In this document: positions 24,675 to 31,951 of the stretch, piece after piece
Layout of the letters: the number at the start of each line of letters is the position of its first letter
Numbering within the stretch: the stretch's first letter is position 1
Assembly: GCA_902805735.1 (NCBI GenBank)
Contig: CADCTW010000209.1
Location: forward strand, 1 to 35,503
Length of the DNA: 35,503 nucleotides
Origin: an uncultured Gemmatimonadota bacterium
Lineage (GTDB): Bacteria > Gemmatimonadota > Gemmatimonadetes > Longimicrobiales > Longimicrobiaceae
Direction of reading: 5' to 3'
Made by a program: the position numbers and the translations under genes
Notes under the pieces: model-generated
What the model was told of the DNA's origin: nothing
What the model saw: the letters and a program-made list of their open reading frames with translations, nothing else
Databases searched by the model: none

Positions 24675-25190
24675 TCAGTGCTCGGTGAGCACGCCCCGCT
24701 GGACGGCAGCTTCGAGGGGCGAGGGGACGCTGTAGTAGGTCTCGCCCATGCGGGCGGCGAGGTCGCGGACGCTGTCGGCGCGGGCGTTGTAGAGGTCCAC
24801 GGCGGCGGCGTAGCGGCCGTGGGTCTGCTGGTAGCGGCGAAGCTGGCTGTTGCGTTCCACCACGTGGCGATTGTAGCGCTCCAGCTCCTTTTTGTACGCT
24901 CCGTACACCGATGCCGGCAGGTAGCCACGGGCGGAGTAGCGGTTGTAGCGCATCAGCGACCGGCGCTCGGCCTCCAGCCGCCGGTCGTGCTCTTCCACCT
25001 CCTCGCGCTGCCGGCGGGACTCGGCGCGGGCCAGCGTGAGCTCGGCCCCCGAGTCCAGCAGGCGCTCGCGGATCTCCCCCACCTGCTTCCTCTCGTCGCG
25101 GTAGGCCACCCAGCGGTAGAGCTGCTCGCTGAGCTTGACGCCCACCACGACCAGGAGCACCATGAGCATGAAGCGGGGGGTGGACTTCAT
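24675..25190 (-). CDS. small membrane-anchored coiled-coil protein
   Basis: A 171-residue protein not matched to a known family. One N-terminal hydrophobic segment (about 8-21, MLMVLLVVVGVKL) is followed by charged helical sequence with coiled-coil character (about 30-100, rich in Glu, Arg and Gln), then a tyrosine- and arginine-rich part (RYNRYSARGYLP, YGAYKKELERYNRHVVERN). It probably has a single-pass anchor with its bulk in the periplasm. The start is ATG 25190 without a Shine-Dalgarno sequence; the 5' leader may be only about 20 bases. It is divergent from the lytic transglycosylase gene, so a cell-wall link is possible but only by position. Confidence 0.75.
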   Translation of the reverse strand: MKSTPRFMLMVLLVVVGVKLSEQLYRWVAYRDERKQVGEIRERLLDSGAELTLARAESRRQREEVEEHDRRLEAERRSLMRYNRYSARGYLPASVYGAYKKELERYNRHVVERNSQLRRYQQTHGRYAAAVDLYNARADSVRDLAARMGETYYSVPSPLEAAVQRGVLTEH

Positions 25191-25217
25191 CGCGGGAGAA
25201 GGGGTGCGCGGGGACGC

Positions 25218-25244
25218 AAGATACGTGGTGTAAATAAGATGCAA
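25218..25244 (-). promoter_or_regulatory. candidate promoter of the small membrane protein
   Basis: On the minus strand, TTGCAT (25244-25239) and TATCTT (25223-25218) are separated by 15 bases, slightly short of the usual 17, within a locally AT-rich stretch. Transcription would start about 20 bases before the ATG at 25190, consistent with the absence of a ribosome-binding site there. Confidence 0.4.
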
Positions 25245-25395
25245 ATTCCAGTGCCGCCGCGCAACGGGAGCCCTTCGCGCACGCGCGCGCGGAGAAACAC
25301 CTGTGTCCGTGGCATGCATCGTGCGGCGTCTGACGAGTCTCGACCGGGGCGCGCAACGGCGCCCGGCGCGAAGGAACCAGCAGGAGGAGACCCCG

Positions 25396-26295
25396 ATGCA
25401 GCCGAGCCGTAGACGCCCGCCCCCGCCCTGGGAACGCGGCACTGCCGCACCCCGGCACCCCGTGGGCCGCACCCGCCGCCGGTTCACCGACGCGCCGGAC
25501 GCGCCGCGCTATCGCCGCGCCTACGACGGCGCCGGCGACCGCCGGATCGACGGGGAGCGCCGCGCCACGGACGGGCTGCGCCTCAGCCGCCGGCAGCACA
25601 CGGGCGTGATGGGCAACTTCCGCCGTGCCCCGGTGCGCGACGGGCTGATCGGCCTGGCCATCGTGGGCGCCGCGGCCCCGCTGGCCATGTCGCGCCTGGA
25701 CGCGCTGCGCACCGACGGGTCGCACGAGCAGCTCATCCCCTCGCCGGCCATCCTCCCCCTGTCGGACGGGGCGGTGGGCGCGGCGTGGCGCGCGGCCAGC
25801 AACGAGGCCGAGGCCAAGACCACCGCGGCCGCCGCGGAGACCAGCACGAGCCGCGAGTCGTACATCCAGCAGAAGCTGGAGCGCTACGGCGACATGGGGC
25901 TCGACCGCAAGCTGGCGGAGAGCATCTACGACCTGGCTCTCAAGGAGAACATCAAGCCGGACGTGGCGTTCGGCCTGGTGCGCACCGAGAGCGAGTTCAA
26001 GACCCACGCGACCAGCCACGTGGGCGCCATCGGCCTCACGCAGCTCATGCCGGCCACCGCCCGCTGGATGCGCCCGGGCGTGCAGGTGAGCGACCTGCGC
26101 AACGCCGAGGTCAACCTGTCGATCGGCTTCCGCTACCTCAGCGAGCTGATCGAGAAGTACGACGGCGACGAGCGCCTGGCGCTGCTGGCCTACAACCGCG
26201 GCCCCGGCACCGTGGACCGCGTGCTGAAGCGCGGCGGCAACCCGGACAACGGGTACGCCAAGGCGGTGTTCACGGGCGAGGGCGTGCACAAGTAA
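25396..26295 (+). CDS. membrane-anchored lytic transglycosylase (SLT domain)
   Basis: A 299-residue peptidoglycan-cleaving enzyme. The first 80 residues are cytoplasmic, arginine- and proline-rich and without known domain. A single hydrophobic segment (about 82-98, GLIGLAIVGAAAPLAM) anchors the protein. The C-terminal half (about 160-299) is a soluble lytic transglycosylase domain of family GH23: catalytic Glu198 in LVRTESEFKTHA, then GAIGLTQLMPATA and AYNRGPGTVDRVL. Cleavage forms a 1,6-anhydro end. The start is ATG 25396, with a strong CAGGAGGAG site; an upstream extension to 25303 is unsupported. The basic cytoplasmic head is unusual for the family and might bind a partner or nucleic acid. 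Confidence 0.92.
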   Translation: MQPSRRRPPPPWERGTAAPRHPVGRTRRRFTDAPDAPRYRRAYDGAGDRRIDGERRATDGLRLSRRQHTGVMGNFRRAPVRDGLIGLAIVGAAAPLAMSRLDALRTDGSHEQLIPSPAILPLSDGAVGAAWRAASNEAEAKTTAAAAETSTSRESYIQQKLERYGDMGLDRKLAESIYDLALKENIKPDVAFGLVRTESEFKTHATSHVGAIGLTQLMPATARWMRPGVQVSDLRNAEVNLSIGFRYLSELIEKYDGDERLALLAYNRGPGTVDRVLKRGGNPDNGYAKAVFTGEGVHK

Positions 26296-26319
26296 CCGCC
26301 CAGCTCGCGCGAAGGCCCC

Positions 26320-26352
26320 GAGGCACAGAGGAGCGGTTCTCCTCTGTGCCTC
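26320..26352. repeat. short core version of the inverted repeat
   Basis: Perfect 14-bp arms 26320-26333 and 26339-26352 (GAGGCACAGAGGAG and complement), loop CGGTT. It lies between the convergent stops of the lytic transglycosylase and the lipoprotein (26360). It keeps only the inner core of the longer repeat family. Confidence 0.8.
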
Positions 26353-26359
26353 TCCTTCG

Positions 26360-27028
26360 TCAGGGGCCCGCGCGGAGGAGGAAGGCCCATTCCCACCCGT
26401 CTTCGCCGCGGGTGAAGCCGGTGCGGAGGTCGGCGTAGCCGCGCAGGGTGACGAACTCGGGCGGCGCGGCCCACACGCGGGTGTCGGGGACGGGGGCGAC
26501 GCCGCGGTCCAGCAGGCTGGGGAGGCGCGCCAGGTCGGCCGCGCGCGGGCCCGAGAGCGCGGAGACGGAGGCCAGCACACCCTCCGGCCCCTGCAGCGCG
26601 TGGACGAAGGTGCGCGCCATCACCGGGCGCAGGGCGGCCACGTCGCGGCGGCGCGCGGCCTCGCGCACGGCCAGGACGAACTCGGCCAGCTCGCCGCCGC
26701 GCACCTCCGCGGGGGCGTACGGCACCCAGATCACCCGCGTGCGCTCCGTCCACCCGGTGGGCGCGCCGGGGCAGATGAGGCAGCGCACCTGCAGCGAGTC
26801 GCCCGCGTCCTGCACCACGGCCAGGCGCATCCCCAGGTACGGAAGGCGCGTGGGGGTGGGGCCGCGCAGCAGGGTGCCCGCCTCGCGCGTCCACACCTCC
26901 GTGGGCTGCGCCGGCGGCGGCGACACCGGCGCGGGCGCGACCGGCGGGATCACCGGCGGGGGCGGCGGGGGCGGCGCGCACGCCGCGGCGAGGAGGAGGG
27001 CTGCGGCGAGGTGTGGGGCTCGTTTCAT
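26360..27028 (-). CDS. proline-rich lipoprotein of unknown function
   Basis: A 222-residue predicted lipoprotein: MKRAPHLAAALLLAAAC with Cys17, followed by a proline-rich linker (about 19-43). The rest shows a beta-rich stretch (LPYLGMRLAVVQDAGDSLQVRC) with a CxxC pair in CLICPG, then mostly helical sequence and WEWAFLLRAGP at the end. No enzyme motif or known domain was recognised. The CxxC could form a disulfide or bind metal. It starts at ATG 27028, divergent from mqnB and overlapping that gene's only canonical start by 16 bases. It converges on the lytic transglycosylase. Envelope location is inferred. Confidence 0.8.
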   Translation of the reverse strand: MKRAPHLAAALLLAAACAPPPPPPPVIPPVAPAPVSPPPAQPTEVWTREAGTLLRGPTPTRLPYLGMRLAVVQDAGDSLQVRCLICPGAPTGWTERTRVIWVPYAPAEVRGGELAEFVLAVREAARRRDVAALRPVMARTFVHALQGPEGVLASVSALSGPRAADLARLPSLLDRGVAPVPDTRVWAAPPEFVTLRGYADLRTGFTRGEDGWEWAFLLRAGP

Positions 27029-27873
27029 CGGACCGTCGTTCGTCTGCCGGGGAGCGCCGCGGTTTTCCGCGCCGCCGGGAGCTGGTAAATTCGCCCGATC
27101 CGTCCACAGCGCAACCCACGACCCCGGAGCCGACGCTGATTCCCGCCCCGCTGGCCCTGATCTGCTCCGTCCCCCTGGAGTGCGCCGCGCTCCTGGCGGC
27201 CCTGGAAGAGCGCCGCGACGAAGCCATCGGCCGCAAGCCCGCGTGGAGCGGACGGCTGGACGGCGCGCCCGTTCTCCTCTTTCCCGCCGGGATGGGGAAG
27301 GCCAACGCCGCGCACGGGGCCACCGCGCTCCTGGAGTCGCGCCAGGTAAGCGGGATCATCGGCTTCGGGGTCGGCGGCGCCTATCCCGGCTCCGGCCTGG
27401 CGATCGGCGACGTCGCCCTCGCCTCCGCCGCCGTTTACGGCGACGAGGGCGTCGCCGCGCCGGACGGCTGGATCTCCACCGAGGGGATCGGCATCCCCCT
27501 AGTGGAGCGCGAGGGGCGGCGCTGGTTCAACCGCTTCGATGCGGATGCGGCTCGCGTGGAGGCGGCTCGGAAGTCGCTGGTGGCGGCGGGGATCGCGGTG
27601 CGCGTGGGGCCCTTCGTCACCGTCTCCAACTGTTCGGGGACGGCTGCGCGCGGGGCGGAGCTGGCCGCGCGGTTCGGCGGCATCGTGGAGGGGATGGAGG
27701 GCGCCGCGCTCGCCCACGTCGCCACCCTATACGGCGTGCCCTGGATGGAATTGCGCGCGATCAGCAACGCCGTGGAAGACCGCGACCTTTCCCGCTGGCG
27801 CCTGCGCGACGCGGCGGAGGCGGCGCAGCGGGCGGTGCGGGCGGTGGTGGGGGGCCCTCACCCGGCGGCCTGA
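27013..27873 (+). CDS. mqnB: futalosine hydrolase
   Basis: A nucleosidase of the MTA/SAH nucleosidase fold that splits futalosine into hypoxanthine and dehypoxanthine futalosine, the second step of the futalosine menaquinone route. Characteristic segments: LICSVPLECAALL, GMGKANAAHGATALL, GFGVGGAYPGSGLAIGDVALAS, YGDEG, VSNCSGT, the substrate-binding VEGMEGAALAHVA and the late ISNAVEDRDLSRWRL. Core similarity begins at about codon 45. The only in-frame canonical start is GTG 27013, which would add 44 unconserved residues and overlap the divergent lipoprotein start; a start at a CTG or ATT near 27136-27141 is possible. Other mqn genes are not in the window, except perhaps the amidohydrolase at 8092. 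Confidence 0.88.
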   Translation: MGLVSSDRRSSAGERRGFPRRRELVNSPDPSTAQPTTPEPTLIPAPLALICSVPLECAALLAALEERRDEAIGRKPAWSGRLDGAPVLLFPAGMGKANAAHGATALLESRQVSGIIGFGVGGAYPGSGLAIGDVALASAAVYGDEGVAAPDGWISTEGIGIPLVEREGRRWFNRFDADAARVEAARKSLVAAGIAVRVGPFVTVSNCSGTAARGAELAARFGGIVEGMEGAALAHVATLYGVPWMELRAISNAVEDRDLSRWRLRDAAEAAQRAVRAVVGGPHPAA

Positions 27874-27882
27874 GAGCCGCCA

Positions 27883-27911
27883 CCCTCTCCCACAAACAGC
27901 GTGGGAGAGGG
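27883..27911 (+). terminator. hairpin after mqnB
   Basis: A perfect 11-bp stem (27883-27893 with 27901-27911, CCCTCTCCCAC) with loop AAACAGC begins 10 bases after the mqnB stop. No U-tract follows, and the same CCCTCTCCC motif recurs in nearby repeat DNA, so it may be repeat-derived yet serve as a terminator. Confidence 0.5.
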
Positions 27912-27950
27912 GACTACTTCGCGGGCGGCGTAGAGGGGGTTGGGCGTGCT

Positions 27951-28161
27951 GAAAGGGCCCTCACCCCCCGGCCCCCTCTCCCGATAACGGGAGAGGGGGC
28001 GCATCTTCTGTGTAGCCGGGCAGCCCCGGCTTTTTCTCGCCGGCGGCTCCGCTGGCGCCAGGGTGTCCGTGGGATGCGTGGAAATCGCCCCCTCTCTCGA
28101 TGACGAGAGGCGCAGCCTCTCCTGTTATCGGGAGAGGGGGTCGGGGGGTGAGGGCCCTCTC
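27951..28161. mobile_element. small non-autonomous element with about 40-bp terminal inverted repeats
   Basis: The left end 27951-27992 (AAGGGCCCTCACCCCCCGG ... CCCGATAACGGGAG) and right end 28119-28161 are near-perfect inverted copies, differing at a few bases. Each end also contains its own hairpin (CTCCCGATAACGGGAG type). The 125-bp interior has no reading frame. This is a MITE- or REP-pair-like structure; no transposase is in the window and no target duplication was identified. Confidence 0.6.
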
Positions 28162-28204
28162 GGCACGGGCGGCAGTCGGCAGTCATCGAGCGGGCTGAAA
28201 GGGC

Positions 28205-28224
28205 GGGCGCGATGAATCGCGCCC
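28205..28224. repeat. GGGCGCGAT hairpin
   Basis: Perfect 9-bp arms 28205-28213 and 28216-28224 with a 2-base loop form a REP-like palindrome in the gap between mqnB and the LuxE-like gene. A further CCCTCTCCC ... GGGGAGGGGG inverted pair (about 28254-28282) follows before the gene. Confidence 0.6.
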
Positions 28225-28334
28225 CTACAGGGTCACGTGGATACTGAAGATGCGCCCCCTCTCCCGCGCTGTTTGCGGGGGAGGGGGTCGGGAGGAGGGG
28301 GTCTGTTTTTCGTACATCCACCAGCGTTATTCGT

Positions 28335-29441
28335 GTGAACGAATCCGGGCAGGCAGATGAACTTCGCGCTCGCCTTCTGGATGTGATCCGGGAGGGGGAG
28401 ATCGGGGAGGCGGGGTTCGACGAGCTGGCGCAGGGGGTGTTCGCGCACCAGTTCGCGTGCAACGGACCTTATCGCCTCTTCTGCGAGCGGCGCGGGGCGA
28501 CGCCGGAGACCGTAGGGTCGTGGGAGGAGATCCCGGCGGTGCCGACGGATGCGTTCAAGGCGGCGGCGCTCGTGTGCGGTGACCCCGCGTGGGCCGCCGC
28601 CACCTTTCGCACGAGCGGGACTACCGCGGGGGCGGAGCGGCGCGGCACCCACTATATGCCGGAGCTGGCGCTGTACGACGCGGCGCTGCGGGCCGGGTTC
28701 CGCGCGCACCTGCTGCCGGACGGGGCGCGGCCGCGCTTCGTGTCGCTGGTGCCGCGCGCGGACGAGGTGCACGACTCGTCGCTGTCGCACATGGCGGCGG
28801 AGGTGATCGGGGACTTTGGCGGAGAGGGGAGCGGGTACTTCATCTCGGCGGATTTCGGGATCGCGCACGAGGCGCTCGCCGGGGCGGTTGCGGCGGCGGA
28901 GGGGCCGGTGTGCGTGCTGGGGACGGCGTTCGCGCTGGTGCACGCACTGGATGCGATGGTGGCGCGAGGGGAGCGCTTCCAGCTCCCGCAGGGGTCGCGG
29001 GTGATGGACACCGGCGGGTTCAAGGGGCGCTCGCGCGAGGTCACGCGTGCGGAGCTGTACGGCGCGATACAGGAGCGGCTGGGGATCGCGCCGGAGTGGT
29101 GCGTCAACGAGTACGGGATGACGGAGATGTCGTCCCAGTTCTACGACGGGGCCGCCGGGAGCGCGCCGGCCGATCCCTCCGCGCGGCTGCACGCGGGCCC
29201 GGCATGGGTGCGCACGCGGGCCACCGACCCCGAGACGCTCCGCATCCTCCCGCACGGCGAGGTGGGGGTGCTGCGGCACTGGGACCTGGCGAACCTCGGC
29301 TCGGTGGCCTGCATCCAGACCTCGGACCTGGGCGTCACTTCGCCCGGGGGCTTCCGCGTGCTGGGGCGCGCGCAGGGAGCGGAGGCGCGCGGATGCTCGC
29401 TGGCGATGGACGACCTGCTCAGCGCGCTGCGGGAGCGCTGA
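28335..29441 (+). CDS. LuxE/PaaK-family acyl-protein synthetase
   Basis: A 368-residue member of the adenylate-forming superfamily, LuxE branch. LuxE activates fatty acids with ATP and holds the acyl group on a cysteine in bioluminescence fatty-acid reductase. Visible motifs: IPAVPTDAFKAA, the phosphate-binding loop TFRTSGTTAGAERRGTHY, VMDTGGFKGRSREVTR and the adenylate motif NEYGMTEMSSQFYDG, then LRHWDLANLGSVACIQTSDLG. The start is GTG 28335; the frame begins there without a strong ribosome-binding site. No luxC reductase, acyl carrier protein or luciferase is nearby, so it acts in another acyl-transfer pathway. It converges on, and overlaps by 23 bp, the YdjM-type gene. The substrate is unknown. 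Confidence 0.88.
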   Translation: MNESGQADELRARLLDVIREGEIGEAGFDELAQGVFAHQFACNGPYRLFCERRGATPETVGSWEEIPAVPTDAFKAAALVCGDPAWAAATFRTSGTTAGAERRGTHYMPELALYDAALRAGFRAHLLPDGARPRFVSLVPRADEVHDSSLSHMAAEVIGDFGGEGSGYFISADFGIAHEALAGAVAAAEGPVCVLGTAFALVHALDAMVARGERFQLPQGSRVMDTGGFKGRSREVTRAELYGAIQERLGIAPEWCVNEYGMTEMSSQFYDGAAGSAPADPSARLHAGPAWVRTRATDPETLRILPHGEVGVLRHWDLANLGSVACIQTSDLGVTSPGGFRVLGRAQGAEARGCSLAMDDLLSALRER

Positions 29442-29967
29442 GCCGCCGCATCGTGTACGCGATTCCCACCAGGATCGCCGCGACGGCACCGGCCAGCGCC
29501 GTCTGCTTCACCAGCTGGCCGAAGGTGTCGGGCTCGAACAGGCTGAAGAGCGCTTCGCGGAAGCCGCCCTCCGTCTCAAAGTGCACGCGCGGGAAGAACT
29601 TGCCGATGGCGTACGGGTGCGCGCCCGTGAACGGCCATCCCAGCATCAGGTTGGTGGGCCCCGTGTCGTCCAGCATGTCCACCAGCAGGTGCGATCCGTA
29701 GCCGGTCCCGGATACCAGGGCCCAGCGCCCCCCCGCCAGCGCATATGCGGTCAGCGTCAGCACCACGACCGCGGAGATGCTGTGCGAAAAGGTCCCGTGA
29801 TACGCACCGCCACGGCCCAGCAGCAGGCCGATCAAGATGTCGAAGTCGGGCGAGACGGCCAGGCACCCCGCGAGAATCCGGGTGCGCCAGCGAGGGAGCG
29901 AGGTGTTGGCGGTCGCCACGTCGGCCAGCGCGGCGCCGATCAGGAAGTGTCCGGGAGGAAACGACAT
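29419..29967 (-). CDS. YdjM/DUF457-type membrane-bound metal-dependent hydrolase
   Basis: A 182-residue integral membrane protein. It begins MSFPPGHFLIGAALADV, the typical His-containing first helix of this family. SPDFDILIG and the following YHGTFSHSISAV and GYGSHLLVDMLDDTGPTNLMLGWPF carry the conserved Asp and His residues considered to bind metal. Four or more hydrophobic segments are visible, the last near the C-terminus (ALAGAVAAILVGIAYTM). The ATG 29967 start fits the family; an open frame continues to 30117 but that part is made from repeat DNA. No ribosome-binding site is evident. Its 3' end overlaps the LuxE-like gene. The family is called a hydrolase in databases, but the reaction is not established. 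Confidence 0.85.
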   Translation of the reverse strand: MSFPPGHFLIGAALADVATANTSLPRWRTRILAGCLAVSPDFDILIGLLLGRGGAYHGTFSHSISAVVVLTLTAYALAGGRWALVSGTGYGSHLLVDMLDDTGPTNLMLGWPFTGAHPYAIGKFFPRVHFETEGGFREALFSLFEPDTFGQLVKQTALAGAVAAILVGIAYTMRRLSAPAAR

Positions 29968-30060
29968 CCGTTCAGGTGTGCGGGTGAGAAAGCGCGGAAC
30001 GCCTGGCATCAACCGTTCCAGGCGAATGGCACGCACCATCGCCGCGCACGCACCGCGGGC

Positions 30061-30222
30061 CGGGGGGCTGAAGCCCCCGGCTGCAGGGACGGGAAGCCCG
30101 CTGAAGCGGGCTCGCATGTCCGATGGTTGCGAGCCCGCTTCAGCGGGCTTTCCGTGGTTCCAGCGGGGGGATTTATCCCCTCGCGCGGGGCACGGGCATC
30201 CACCGTTCTACCTCGGATTCCG
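30061..30222. repeat. 160-bp multi-hairpin element, copy 1
   Basis: Contains GGGGGCTGAAGCCCCC, AGCCCGCTGAAGCGGGCT and its inverted mate AGCCCGCTTCAGCGGGCT, then GGGGGATTTATCCCC, ending near ATTCCGTC. Copy 2 lies 115 bp downstream in the same orientation. Confidence 0.8.
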
Positions 30223-30257
30223 TCCTGGCTGGGGGCACGGGCGTCATCCCAGCAGCA

Positions 30258-30335
30258 CCGCAACGCGCAACGCGCACCCCAACGCAACGCGCAACGCCAC
30301 CACAACGCGCAACGCACCGCAACGCCCAACCGCCA
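30258..30335. repeat. CAACGC tandem array
   Basis: About ten irregular CAACGC/CAACGCG units separated by short spacers fill the space between the two 160-bp elements. No protein is supported here. Confidence 0.7.
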
Positions 30336-30336
30336 G

Positions 30337-30498
30337 CCGGGGGCTGAAGCCCCCGGCTGCAGGGACGGGAAGCCCGCTGAAGCGGGCTCGCATGGCTGAT
30401 GGGTGCGAGCCCGCTTCAGCGGGGTTCCCGTGGTTCCAGCGGGGGGATTTATCCCCTCGCGCGGGGCACGGGCATCACCGTTCTACCCGGATTCCGTC
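30337..30498. repeat. 160-bp multi-hairpin element, copy 2
   Basis: A direct repeat of 30061-30222 with only a handful of differences (for example GGCTGATGGGTGCGAG against GTCCGATGGTTGCGAG, and GGGGTTCC against GGGCTTTCC). It lies 28 bp past the aldehyde dehydrogenase stop, so its hairpins may protect or end that transcript. Confidence 0.8.
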
Positions 30499-30526
30499 AC
30501 GGCCAGAGGCACAGAGCCATGGAACG

Positions 30527-31951
30527 TTACCCCAGCAGGGTGCGCACGACGCGGCGCAGGAGCTGGTAGGTCCGGGGGGTGTAGGGGAACCAGGTGAGCT
30601 CGCGGCGCATGCGGACGCGCGTTTCGGCGACGGACTTGATCTGGGAGAACTCCAGGAGGCCCTCGTCGCCCATCATACGGCCGAAGCCGCTCTGGCGGAC
30701 GCCGCCGTAGGGGAGCTCGGGGATGCCGAAGTTCACCAGGGCGTCGTTCACCATCACCATCCCGGCGGGGAGGCGGCGGGCGATGCGCATGCCACGCGCG
30801 CGGCTCCGCGTCCACACGCTGGCGTTGAGGCCGAATGGGCCGGCGTTGGCCAGGCGTATGGCCTCTTCCTCGTCGCGCACGCGCACCAGCGGCAGCACCG
30901 GGCCAAAGGTCTCGCAGCGGTTCAGCTCCATCTCGCCGGTGGCCTCCAGGATCAGCGTGGGCTCGTAAAAGACCGCGCCGCCCTCCTCGCGCGAGCGGCC
31001 GCCGGCGGCGATGCGCGCGCCGTGCGCCACCGCGTCGTCCACCGTGCGCTGGATGATCTCGCGCTGGCGGGGGAAGATCAGCCGCCCCACGTCCGCGTCG
31101 TCGCCGGGGCCGGCGCGCAGGCGGCCCATCTCGGCGGCGACGGCGGCGGCGAAGCGGTCGTAGATGCGCTCGGGGACCAGGGCGCGCTCCACGGACATGC
31201 ACACCTGCCCCGAGTTCGCCATCGCCCCCCACACCACGCCGGCCGCGGCGCGCTCCAGGTCCGCGTCCTCGCAGACGATGGCGACGTCGTTGGCGCCCAG
31301 CTCCATTACCACCGGCGTCAGGCGCTCGGCGGCGCCGGCCAGGACCTTCTTCCCCGTCTCGGTGCTGCCGATGAAGACCAGCTTGTCCACGCCGGAGCGC
31401 ACCAGTGCCGCTCCCACGTCGCCCGTCCCGTGCACCACCTGCACGAGGCCCGGGTGCTCCGGGAGCCCATCGCGCACCAGGGCGGCCACCCAATCGCCGC
31501 TGCGCGGGGTGAGCTCCGACGGCTTCAGCACCACCGCGTTGCCCGCGAAGAGCGCGCTGAGCACGGGGACGGCGGGGAGCGAGAACGGGTAGTTCCAGGG
31601 GGAGATGACCCCGACCACGCCGAAGGGCTCGTACAGCTTGGTGCCGCGCCGCGTGAGCATCAGCGGGCCCATCCGCACCCGCCGCGGGCGCAGGACGCGC
31701 GCGGCCCGCCGCTCGTAAGACCGGAGCAGGCCGGCCACCACCATCACCTCGTGCGCCAGCGCTTCCAGGGCCGGCTTCCCCGTCTCGGCCCGGATCGTCT
31801 CCACCAGCTCGTCCATGCGGCGCACGAGGGCACGCCGCACCCCGCGCATCTGGCGCGCGCGCTCCTTCACCGGGAGCGCGCCCCACGCGCGCTGCGCCGC
31901 ATGCGCTCGCTCCACGGCGGCGTGGACGGCGCGCTCCGGTTGCTCGGTCAT
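30527..31951 (-). CDS. aldehyde dehydrogenase (NAD(P)-dependent)
   Basis: A 474-residue aldehyde dehydrogenase superfamily enzyme that oxidises an aldehyde to its acid. Motifs: SPWNYPF with Asn120, the cofactor segment VVLKPSELTP, FIGSTETGKKV, the general base Glu217 in VVMELGANDVAIV and the catalytic Cys251 in NSGQVCMSVERALV. The C-terminal GGVRQSGFGRMMGDEGLLEF is standard. The start ATG 31951 overlaps the TGA of the GMC oxidase gene (ATGA), so the two are translationally coupled and probably work in series, the dehydrogenase taking the aldehyde made by the oxidase. The long C-terminal tail (FPYTPRTYQLLRRVVRTLLG) resembles medium/long-chain-aldehyde enzymes of the YwdH/ALDH3-like group. Chain length is not proven. 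Confidence 0.93.
   Translation of the reverse strand: MTEQPERAVHAAVERAHAAQRAWGALPVKERARQMRGVRRALVRRMDELVETIRAETGKPALEALAHEVMVVAGLLRSYERRAARVLRPRRVRMGPLMLTRRGTKLYEPFGVVGVISPWNYPFSLPAVPVLSALFAGNAVVLKPSELTPRSGDWVAALVRDGLPEHPGLVQVVHGTGDVGAALVRSGVDKLVFIGSTETGKKVLAGAAERLTPVVMELGANDVAIVCEDADLERAAAGVVWGAMANSGQVCMSVERALVPERIYDRFAAAVAAEMGRLRAGPGDDADVGRLIFPRQREIIQRTVDDAVAHGARIAAGGRSREEGGAVFYEPTLILEATGEMELNRCETFGPVLPLVRVRDEEEAIRLANAGPFGLNASVWTRSRARGMRIARRLPAGMVMVNDALVNFGIPELPYGGVRQSGFGRMMGDEGLLEFSQIKSVAETRVRMRRELTWFPYTPRTYQLLRRVVRTLLG

Noticed and set aside
29968..30117. 50-residue N-terminal extension of the YdjM-type protein
   Set aside because: The extra codons are made from the 160-bp repeat element, and the family normally begins at MSFPPGHF (29967).
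30258..30335. Short CRISPR or coding repeat of CAACGC units
   Set aside because: Units are too short and irregular, without unique spacers.
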